From Symbiodinium natans (taxonomy: Eukaryota > Sar > Dinophyceae > Suessiales > Symbiodiniaceae), in assembly GCA_905221605.1 (NCBI GenBank), contig CAJNDS010001335.1, positions 1,051,938-1,115,937 on the forward strand: DNA of 64,000 bases, in the 5' to 3' direction. Both the position numbers and the translations under genes were made by a program. This document shows positions 57,701 through 64,000 of this stretch, piece by piece. How positions within the stretch are numbered: position 1 is the first letter of the stretch; the number at the start of each line of letters is the position of its first letter. Below the pieces are notes generated by a model that made no database searches, was not told the DNA's origin, and saw nothing but the letters and a program-made list of their open reading frames with translations.

Positions 57701-57790
57701 GGAACCTTAACGCCAAGGCCATCTTCTTCCAGACGCAAGCCTGCCCCGACGTCTTCTGCTCCAGCATGTACGACCCGACCTTAGCCCTGG
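57701..57790 (+). CDS. Candidate exon, Cys-containing
   Basis: Acceptor from a TTTAG unit, phase 1: NLNAKAIFFQTQACPDV, FCSSMYDPTLA. No clear donor before a G-rich stretch. Confidence 0.5.
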
Positions 57791-58062
57791 GAGGGGGGGG
57801 GAGAGGGGGCGCTGGGCTCCGGTCTCTTCGGTTTTTGGGTTTAAGGTTAGGGTTTAGGGTTTCGGGTTTAGGGTTTCGGGTTTAGGGGGTGAGGAGGAGT
57901 TTGCTTTGGGGATTTCTTCGGGAGTTTCTTCGGGCTGTGTCAGGGGGGTGGCTTCTTCTCTCGGAGTGTAGTCTTTTTGGTTTCGGGTTCAAGGTTGAAT
58001 TAGCCCGAAACCCTAAACCCTTAACCCTAAACCCTAAACCCTAAGAATTCCGAAGCCGTCAG

Positions 58063-58151
58063 GCCCAGATCACGCCAAGCTCGCCCTTCTTACTGCGGGT
58101 CGACTGCGGAGGTCTGCCGCTGTGTAGCGCCTCGGCCCGGAATAGACCCAG
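58063..58151 (+). CDS. Candidate exon, unknown
   Basis: Acceptor GCCGTCAG, donor CCAG followed by GTAGGC, both good. Phase 0 in, 2 out: AQITPSSPFLLRVDCGG, LPLCSASARNRP. Confidence 0.6.
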
Positions 58152-58282
58152 GTAGGCCCTTTAGGGTTTAGGGTTTAGGGTTTAATTAGGATTCAGGGTT
58201 TAGGGTTTAGGGTTACAGGTTTAGGGTTTAGGGCTTGGGGTTTAGGGTTGGGGGCTGCTAGGGAGGGTTAGTTCTCATTTCT

Positions 58283-58440
58283 AATAAGGGTAGTTACATG
58301 GGCCCTTAATATGGTCCCCAACCGCCATTAAAGGGTTCTGATGTATGGGCCCTTAATCTGTATAGGGTATATAAGGGGTATAAGAAGGGGCCCGCTTTTC
58401 AGGGCCCATACTAAGGGACCTTGCAACTACCCCAAGATAA
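58283..58440 (+). mobile_element. D-family inverted-repeat element
   Basis: AAGGGTAGTTACATGGGCCC at the left; GGGCCCATACTAAGGGACCT and TGCAACTACCC at the right; central GGGTATATAAGGGGTATAAG. Near twin of 31318-31474. Confidence 0.75.
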
Positions 58441-58530
58441 TTAGGTACGCTTAGGGTTTAGGGTTTAGGGTTTAGGGTGTAGGGTGTAAGGGGGGAAGGA
58501 AGGGCCCTGCTGACATGCCGGCTCCAACAG

Positions 58531-58573
58531 CTGCAGCAAACCCGGGCAGAGTTCAGAGATGAGAGCCCGCCCG
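58531..58573 (+). CDS. Candidate exon, unknown
   Basis: Acceptor GGCTCCAACAG; LQQTRAEFRDESPP, donor GTCTAA. Arms here are TTTAGGG before and CCCTAAA after, the opposite of the usual order. Confidence 0.45.
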
Positions 58574-58743
58574 GTCTAAACCCTAAACCCTAAACCACAA
58601 ACCCTAAACCCTAAACCCTAAACCCTATAATGAACTCTATAAATCCTAAACCCTAAACCCTTTGGACCTTTTAAAGCATAGGATGTGCTAACATTTGTGG
58701 GACGAAGGGCCCACAGCGGCCCTGTGAACCCCCTTTAAACGCC

Positions 58744-58806
58744 CTGAATGGGGATGGTTGCCCTTCATACTGGTAATAGAGATTATAATAGGGGGTACTA
58801 GAATCC
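58744..58806 (+). mobile_element. G-family element cut off by a CCCTAAA array
   Basis: GGGGATGGTTGCCCTTCATACT through GATTATAATAGGGGGTACTAG, then CCCTAAA units begin in place of the right half. Confidence 0.65.
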
Positions 58807-58900
58807 CCTAAACCCTAAACCCTAAACCCTAAACCCTAAACCCTAAACCCTAAACCCTAAACCCTAAACCCTAAACCCTTATCAAGGGGCACTCGAGCAG

Positions 58901-58958
58901 ATCCCGGCTCGTTGTCTACACGAGGGCCGCCTCACAGGCAGTGTTCAAAACAGAGGGC
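58901..58958 (+). CDS. Candidate exon, unknown
   Basis: Acceptor CTCGAGCAG, donor GTAGGG. Phase 2: SRLVVYTRAASQAVFK, TEG; phase 0 is also open. Confidence 0.5.
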
Positions 58959-59200
58959 GTAGGGTTTAGGGTTTAGGGTTTAAGGTTTAGGGCTTAGTCT
59001 CTTCCTTTGAGGTTCCCCGGCACCCTCATAAACCTGAAGCCCCACATCCGAAACTCTAGCACTTCAACACCAGAACTTGAGAAATCCCAAATCTTAGCCC
59101 AAGCGCTTAAATAAAGCCCCCCCCTCCAAATACCTAAACCCTAAACCCTAAACCCTAAACCCTAAACCCTAAACCCTAAACCCTAAACCCCAAGACCTAG

Positions 59201-59296
59201 TCCGTCTCAAGCCCGAGGCACTACAACCGGAAGTCGCATCAAGACTCTCGGCTGGGAGCAAGCAATCATTCGATTGCCATGGGGATTGCCATGGGC
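59201..59296 (+). CDS. Candidate exon, unknown
   Basis: Acceptor AAGACCTAG, phase 1 in and out: RLKPEALQPEVASRLS, AGSKQSFDCHGDCHG, donor GTTTTG. Confidence 0.5.
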
Positions 59297-59460
59297 GTTT
59301 TGGGTTAATCCGCAAACCCCAAACCCCAAACCCCAAACCCTAAACCCTAAACCCTGAACCCCTGGCCCTTAACCCTAAACCCTAAGCCCTAAACCCCAAA
59401 CCCCAAACCCTAAACCCTAAGCCCTGAACCCTCAACCCTAAATCCTACTAATCCCTTCAA

Positions 59461-59522
59461 GGGTTGAGGGCTTTGTGGGGCGCACCCCGGCACCTTCGAG
59501 GCAGATCGCACTCTTCTTGGAG
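59461..59522 (+). CDS. Candidate exon running into an A element
   Basis: Acceptor CCCTTCAAG. Phase 1 (LRALWGAPRHLRGRSH) or phase 2 (VEGFVGRTPAPSRQI); donor would be AG followed by GTTCCTGG, the element's own sequence. Confidence 0.4.
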
Positions 59523-59738
59523 GTTCCTGGTACTTGTTAACCAATTAGGTTTAGGGTTTAGGGTTTAGGGTTTAGGGTTTAGGGTTTAGGGTTTAGGGTT
59601 TAGGGTTTAGGGTTACGGGTTTAAAGGGTTTAGGGCTTGTAACGGTAATTGTAACCATAATTAGGGCACTTAAGGGGCTTATAAGTGGGTTATAAGTACA
59701 GCTATCATTGGTTAATAAGTACCATGAACCCCCAAGTT
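59517..59738 (+). mobile_element. A-family element with a TTTAGGG array inside
   Basis: Left CTTGGAGGTTCCTGGTACTT; then about 95 bases of TTTAGGG (59549-59640); then the rest, GGGGCTTATAAGTGGGTTAT to AAGTACCATGAACCCCCAAG. Confidence 0.85.
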
Positions 59739-60192
59739 GGCTTCATGCAATGGTGCGAGGCTTACGGCTATTTGTCATGGCCGGGGCCGGCCGAGGCCCA
59801 ACACACCAAACCCTAATCTGAATCCCATAGCCCTAAACCCTAAACCCTAAACATCAGAGCAACCCCTACGTCTGCCCCGAACCCTGAATCCCCTAAAATC
59901 CCTACTAGGCACGGACTCACGAGTCCCTTTTGCCAGCAGAAGCTATTCAACGCAAATGAGGGTTTAGGGGGTTTAGGGTTTAGGGTTTAGGGTTTAGGGT
60001 TTACGAAGTCCTTATGTGACCGGGGTTCAAAAGACATGACTTTCAGGGCAGAGGCTGGGTAGCCGCAGTAATTACTCCGATCGTATTCCTAGCGCGTTCC
60101 TGAAATGGTCCCCCTAATGTCGAAAACCTACGTCCTAAACCCCTAGGCCATGTGAGCCATGGTCTGTGAGGATTCCTGTTAAGATATCAAAG

Positions 60193-60234
60193 TGCACCTC
60201 TCTAGAACGCTCCGCAGGCCCTTGGGCGTCAAAC
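60193..60234 (+). CDS. Candidate exon, unknown
   Basis: Acceptor ATATCAAAG, phase 0 in and out: CTSLERSAGPWASN, donor GTGCGT. Confidence 0.4.
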
Positions 60235-60442
60235 GTGCGTCTTAGTGTTGGTGTTGTTTGGTCCTTCCATCCATGCCTCACATGCAGCTGGGCTGTGGGA
60301 GTTCACACCCTAAGCTCCAGTCACTAGACCCTAGATCCTCGAGCCCCCGAACCCTCAACCCTAAACCCTAAACCCTAAACCCTAAACCCTAAACCCTAAA
60401 CCCTAATCCCTAAACCCTAAACCCTAAACCCTTAAACCGAAG

Positions 60443-60519
60443 CTCGCGAAAGCCTTGTTTGCTGTGAAACGGTGAACCTGAGGATCATCGACCGAAGCCC
60501 GTGGAGCTCTCAGCTCTGC
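60443..60519 (+). CDS. Candidate exon, unknown
   Basis: Acceptor AACCGAAG, phase 1 in, 0 out: RESLVCCETVNLRIID, RSPWSSQLC, donor GTTTAGG. Confidence 0.55.
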
Positions 60520-60619
60520 GTTTAGGCTTCTGTTTAGGGTTTAGGGTTTAGGGTTTAGGGTTTAGGGGCTAGGGTTTAGGGTTTAGGGTTTAGGGTTTAG
60601 GGTTCTGTTTAGCGTTTAG

Positions 60620-60922
60620 GCGTGGGAAGGGACAGTGTGGGGGTTTGCGACAGTTGCGCTACCCTTTTGGGGGTTCGTTTAGTAAGGATTCTATTATCAT
60701 GTTGGGGGTACATGAAGGGTACCCCTCTATTTGGGGAAATACCCAAAAATCACGGTCGGAAGAATTACCAAGTGCATTCCCTTATATTCCCTATATAAAT
60801 ACACTGCAATACCCCCCCCCCCCCCCCCAAACCCTGTCCTAAATACAAAGGCCGCCAGATTAGGGCGTTTATTGGGGTTTGGACTGTCAGTATAATAGGG
60901 GGAACATCCCAAGGTTCGCAAG
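60620..60922 (+). mobile_element. H/G-type element region
   Basis: GGTCGGAAGAATTACC with CCCTTATATTCCCTATATAA (60753-60799) is shared with 63411-63460. A C16 run follows, then the G-type right end GGACTGTCAGTATAATAGGG and AACATCCCAAG. Confidence 0.5.
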
Positions 60923-60954
60923 GTCGGGGTTGAACTGGTTCCACCTAGCCTTTG
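60923..60954 (+). CDS. Candidate exon, unknown
   Basis: Follows the element; phase 0 as left by 60443-60519: VGVELVPPSL, possible donor GTATCC; the frame stays open (WYPHLG). Confidence 0.45.
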
Positions 60955-61008
60955 GTATCCACATTTAGGGTTTAGGGTTTAGGGTTTAGGGTTTAGGGTT
61001 TTGCTCAG

Positions 61009-61042
61009 TTGGGATTGCAACGGGTCCTGACCCGTTCATGGG
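61009..61042 (+). CDS. Candidate exon, unknown
   Basis: Acceptor TTTTGCTCAG, donor GTAAGG. LGLQRVLTRSW in phase 0 or GIATGPDPFM in phase 1. Confidence 0.4.
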
Positions 61043-61357
61043 GTAAGGGCTTCTAGGCTTCGAGGGTGTAGGGGTATAATTTTTTCGTGCTGAGGCTTGT
61101 GCTCTTGAGGTAGGGTTTCAGGGGTTCCGGGGAAGCGGCGTGGAGGGTTTGGGGTTCAGGGTTTCAGGGGGCATGGGATCTTGGGATGTGGGGGGATTTA
61201 GGGCGCTGTTTAGGGGGGTTTGAGGGTAAATTTTAGGGTTTAGGGTTTAGGGTTCAGGGTTTAGGGTTTAGGGTTTAGGGTTTAGGGTTTAGGGTTTAGG
61301 GTTTAGGGCTCAGACTGCAGGGAAACCTGCACTGCAGCTGCTTGTCTCAGTCCTCAG

Positions 61358-61418
61358 ACGAGCAATTCTTTTTTCCTGCGTGCCTTCCTGCGCTCCTTTG
61401 GCATGACCGAAGGCCAGG
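61358..61418 (+). CDS. Exon 1 of a five-exon phase-consistent chain
   Basis: Acceptor TCAGTCCTCAG, TSNSFFLRAFLRSFGM, TEGQ, donor GTTTAGGG, phase 1 out. Confidence 0.55.
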
Positions 61419-61640
61419 GTTTAGGGTTTAGGGTTTAGGGTTTAGGGTTTAGGGTTTAGGGTTTAGGGTTTAGGGTTTGGGGTTTAGGGCTTAGGGCTTA
61501 GGGTTTCGGGTTTCGGGTTTAGGGTTTAGGGTTTAGGGTTTAGGGTTTAGGGTTTAGGGCTTAGGGCTTAGGGCTTCGGGTTTAGGGTTTAGGGTTTAGG
61601 GCTTAGGGCTTAGGGTTTAGGGTTTAGGGTGTTTAGAGCT
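61419..61640 (+). repeat. TTTAGGG array
   Basis: Starts at the donor of the previous exon; contains CTTAGGG and TTCGGG blocks. Confidence 0.95.
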
Positions 61641-61730
61641 ATGGGTTGAGACTGTTTAGGGCTCCAAGGTTAATGGGCTTTGCGGTTTAGAGTGTTTAGG
61701 GTTTAGAGCGCTCGGGCTCAAGGGGCTTAG

Positions 61731-61768
61731 GGTTCATCACTCCAAACCGTTATGGCTCGAAAGCCTCG
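61731..61768 (+). CDS. Exon 2 of the chain
   Basis: Acceptor GGGCTTAG of a repeat-like unit, phase 1 in, 0 out: FITPNRYGSKAS, donor GTGAGA. Confidence 0.5.
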
Positions 61769-61876
61769 GTGAGAGCCTAAGGTTACGCGATTAACCCTAA
61801 ACCCTAAACCCTAAACCCTAAACCCTAAACCCTAAACCCTAAACCCTAAACCCTGATTGGGGTTTAGTGTTTAGAG

Positions 61877-61913
61877 TTAATGGCGAGAATCTACGGCCGA
61901 GAGGGCGTGAAGA
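61877..61913 (+). CDS. Exon 3 of the chain
   Basis: Acceptor GTTTAGAG, phase 0 in, 1 out: LMARIYGREGVK, donor GTAACG. The internal ATG could also be a start. Confidence 0.5.
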
Positions 61914-62104
61914 GTAACGATCCTCAACCTTCATCCCCTGAGCCCCAAATCCCTGATCCTTAATCCCTTAACCCTACACCCTCAAGCCCCCTAAACCCTA
62001 AACCCTAAAAACCTAAAACCCTAAAACCCTAAAACCCTAAACCCCAGACCCTAAACCCTAAACCCTAAACCCCAAACCCTAAACCCTAAACCCTAAACCC
62101 TCAG

Positions 62105-62151
62105 GAAGTTCTTGTCTTTGCTTATCATCGCGCAGTCATCTAGCTGCCACA
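62105..62151 (+). CDS. Exon 4 of the chain
   Basis: Acceptor CCCTCAG, donor GTAAAA. Phase 1 in, 0 out gives SSCLCLSSRSHLAAT; the rival phase 2 gives KFLSLLIIAQSSSC. Confidence 0.45.
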
Positions 62152-62495
62152 GTAAAACTTTCACCCCTGGTTTCGGGCTCTGGGCTAGGGTTTCTTTGGG
62201 GGGCTTATCCGAACAAACACTAAACCCTAAACCCTACACCCTACACCCTAAACCCTAAACCCTAACCCCAAACCCTAAACCCTAAACCCTAAACCCTAAA
62301 CCCTAAACCCTAAACCCTAAACCCTAAACCCTAAACCCTAAACCCCAAACCCTAAACCCTAAACCCTAAACCCTAAACCCTAAACCCTAATTAACCCTAA
62401 ACCCTAAACCCTAAGCCCTAAACCCTATACCCTAAACCCAAAGACTCAGCCCCTGATCCCTAAACCCCCGGCCTCTCCGGACATACCCGTGGCAG

Positions 62496-62539
62496 GAATT
62501 GCGGAATCCCGCCGGCTTGCCTCCAGGTCGGCCAGCAGC
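62496..62539 (+). CDS. Exon 5 of the chain
   Basis: Acceptor CCGTGGCAG, phase 0 in: ELRNPAGLPPGRPA, donor GTTTAGGG. The - strand (LLADLEASRRDSA, then GTATGT) is an alternative. Confidence 0.45.
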
Positions 62540-62646
62540 GTTTAGGGTGTAGGCCCTAAACCCTAGCCCTAAACCCTAGCCCTAAACCCTAAACCCTGAA
62601 CCCTGAACCCTGAACCCTGAACCCTGAACCCTGAACTCGAAACCAG

Positions 62647-62727
62647 TTTGGCTCGAGCTTCAGGCTGAAAAAGCGAGACATGCTCTTGGCACCGTTCTTT
62701 AAATCTTCAGGATTTAGGGGGTGTCAG
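62647..62727 (+). CDS. Candidate exon, basic
   Basis: Acceptor GAAACCAG; phase 0: FGSSFRLKKRDMLLAP, FFKSSGFRGCQ, donor GTCCCG. Phase 1 (WLELQAEKARHALG) also looks good. Confidence 0.5.
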
Positions 62728-62761
62728 GTCCCGTGTTGCAGTAGGAGCCACGGTCTAGAGA

Positions 62762-62803
62762 TTCTTCAGGATCCGGAAGTCTTCTTCTAGGATCCGGAAG
62801 TCC
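62762..62803 (+). repeat. 21-base tandem duplication
   Basis: TTCTTCAGGATCCGGAAGTC then TTCTTCTAGGATCCGGAAGT. Confidence 0.9.
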
Positions 62804-62950
62804 TCACCCTAAACCCGAAACCCTGAAACCCCGAACCCTGAACCTTCTTCTCGGATGCCAATCCGTGTTGAGGAGCCACAATGCGGTGCAGAACTCTTAA
62901 CCCTAAACCCTAAACCCTAAACCCTAAACCCTAAACCCTAAACCCTAAAC

Positions 62951-62958
62951 CCTAAACC

Positions 62959-63039
<81 letters not shown>

Positions 63040-63045
63040 ACCCAA
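62951..63045 (+). repeat. CCCTCAA heptamer block
   Basis: Thirteen nearly identical CCCTCAA units following CCCTAAA units. Confidence 0.95.
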
Positions 63046-63085
63046 TCCTATTGTTTAAAGGAGCGGTCCCTGTCTTTCAATTCAG

Positions 63086-63163
63086 GGACCCAGAGGCCAC
63101 TTGCATGTTCTGACCACTCTTGGCATCATTGGTGGCATCATTGGTGTTTGGGGTTTCAGGGCC
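63086..63163 (+). CDS. Candidate exon with membrane segment
   Basis: Strong acceptor (CTTTCAATTCAG). GPRGHLHVLTTLGIIG, GIIGVWGFRA; a donor GTGTTT lies at 63144. CATCATTGGTGG is repeated. Confidence 0.5.
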
Positions 63164-63175
63164 TAGGGTCTGCAG

Positions 63176-63389
63176 CTTTTGTGGAATGACTTTATTCCAG
63201 TCCGTTTGCAAGCAAGTCGCGTGCGCACGCGCGCCTGGCGCGCGATAAACCCTCTCTTTTCAGCTTTTTTCTCGCTCTCTGCCTCTCTCCTGTTTGCTCT
63301 TCTGCCGGTGAAGGAGTTTAACTTGATTGGCCGTAGACTTGGTATCACCCCTCCTTGCCGCCCTCAAAACAGAAACCAACAGCAAGAAA
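63176..63389 (+). CDS. Candidate exon, 71 codons, hydrophobic segment
   Basis: Acceptor GGTCTGCAG, donor GTAAGA. LLWNDFIPVRLQASRV, RTRAWRAINPLFSAFF, SLSASLLFALLPVKEF, NLIGRRLGITPPCR. One likely membrane span. A pyrimidine-rich CTCTCTTTTCAG inside (63261) may be a later acceptor instead. Confidence 0.55.
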
Positions 63390-63404
63390 GTAAGAATGGG
63401 GTTT

Positions 63405-63470
63405 AATATAGGGGTCGGAAGAATCACAAATAGCATCCCTTCATGGTCTCTCTATAAGTAGCCACTCAAC
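63405..63470 (+). mobile_element. H-type element, partial
   Basis: AGGGGTCGGAAGAATCACAA and CATCCCTTCATGGTCTCTCT match the region 60749-60800. Confidence 0.5.
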
Positions 63471-63582
63471 CCTCTTCTATTTGGTAAGGCCCCTATAGTA
63501 GCCCTAAACCCTAGTCCCTAGACCCTAAACCCGAAGCCCTAAACCCTAGACCCTAAACCCCATATTAGGTTTCATGTGCCAG

Positions 63583-63679
63583 GTCAGCTGCCAGCCAAGG
63601 AGAAGGAGGCGCGATGGGGTGGGGGCGGGGCAGGGGCGGCTTCCCGGGCCTGCAGTTCCCGGATACGTACAAACTTTGG
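63583..63679 (+). CDS. Candidate exon, Gly-rich
   Basis: Acceptor CATGTGCCAG, donor GTTTAGGG. Phase 1 as left by 63176-63389: QLPAKEKEARWGGGGA, GAASRACSSRIRTNF. Rival phase 2: FPGLQFPDTYKLW. Confidence 0.5.
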
Positions 63680-63754
63680 GTTTAGGGTTTAGGGTTTAGG
63701 GTTTAGGGTTTAGGGTTTAGGGTTTAGGGTTTAGGGTTTAGGTTTGGGGCGAAG

Positions 63755-63823
63755 TCAGCCCTTGCACCCAACATCAAGCACTGGAGCCCCACGCCCCAAC
63801 GCCGTAAACGCAGTACCTAAGAC
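63755..63823 (+). CDS. Candidate exon, Pro/Ser-rich
   Basis: Phase 2 in and out: QPLHPTSSTGAPRPNA, VNAVPK, strong donor GTGAGT. Confidence 0.5.
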
Positions 63824-63893
63824 GTGAGTATGTGGCGAGTTTTTTCCTAACCGCTGAAAGCGCCATCACTTAACTCCAACAACTACATCCCAG

Positions 63894-64000
63894 AACCCGG
63901 GAAACAAGCCACCAAAGATCAAGTATGGCCACAGCCATAAAACTCCACAAGCAGAGCAAGATAAAACAAGCTAAGCCAATGATACTGATTCAACAGCTAA
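63894..64000 (+). CDS. Candidate exon, 3' end beyond the window
   Basis: Acceptor CTACATCCCAG, phase 2 in: TRETSHQRSSMATAIK, LHKQSKIKQAKPMILI, open to the window end. Phase 0 is open to a TAA. Confidence 0.45.

Noticed and set aside
1-64000. CRISPR array
   Set aside because: Repeat spacing, unit size and eukaryotic splice context do not fit; the repeats are tandem heptamers.
1-64000. tRNA, rRNA, snRNA or spliced-leader genes
   Set aside because: No recognisable conserved core seen by eye; a covariance search would be needed to exclude them.

Overview
This is nuclear DNA of a eukaryote that I read as a dinoflagellate (inference). TTTAGGG-type telomeric heptamers are everywhere, very small exons (about 20-120 nt) lie in large introns, several introns begin with GC instead of GT, most acceptors are AG followed by G, and short introner-like inverted-repeat elements are abundant. 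I saw no bacterial operon structure, rRNA, tRNA, CRISPR array or spliced-leader gene by eye.

The window looks at first like a subtelomere: about sixty CCCTAAA arrays and as many TTTAGGG arrays alternate along 64 kb, separated by short unique islands. The islands are not random. From base 129 to at least 11565, thirteen islands on the + strand read in order as one FkbH-like protein (HAD-type phosphatase/acyl-loading domain plus GNAT-like C-terminal domain). Splice phase agrees at nearly all junctions, and the recognisable family motifs appear in family order. Many of its introns open with TTTAGGG repeats and close with CCCTAAA repeats. The arrays are therefore intron arms in inverted orientation, not chromosome ends, and the array at base 1 is best read as the tail of an intron.

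Layout. 1-13.2 kb: 3' part of the FkbH-like gene. 13.2-17.2 kb: a repeat-poor spacer with a 93-codon coiled-coil ORF (13839-14120) and a 1.2 kb (CTA)n-type microsatellite (14886-16082). 17.2-38.5 kb: a possible start exon (17170) followed by many candidate exons of unknown genes, ending in an acidic exon with a stop at 38460. 38.85-45.36 kb: a possible gene from an ATG at 38851 to a TGA at 45360. 45.4-64 kb: further candidate exons, including a possible CDC50-like pair (49212-49594), a compact three-exon chain with a stop (57126-57349), five-exon and four-exon phase-consistent chains (61358-62539 and 63176-64000), and an ORF that may belong to a mobile element (50889-51209).

A second layer consists of short inverted-repeat elements of several families (called A, B, C, D, E, G, H and T here). 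In three cases removing the element with splice signals in or beside its ends joins two open exons in phase: C at 26018-26130, A at 40784-40902, T at 25013-25140. These behave as introners. Heptamer arrays sit inside, or cut off, several copies of these elements.

Limits. Outside the FkbH-like gene the exon calls rest on open frame, splice signals, flanking arrays and phase. Short GC-rich islands are often open in two or three frames, so frame, strand and membership in a gene remain uncertain for many entries, and I name almost no products there.
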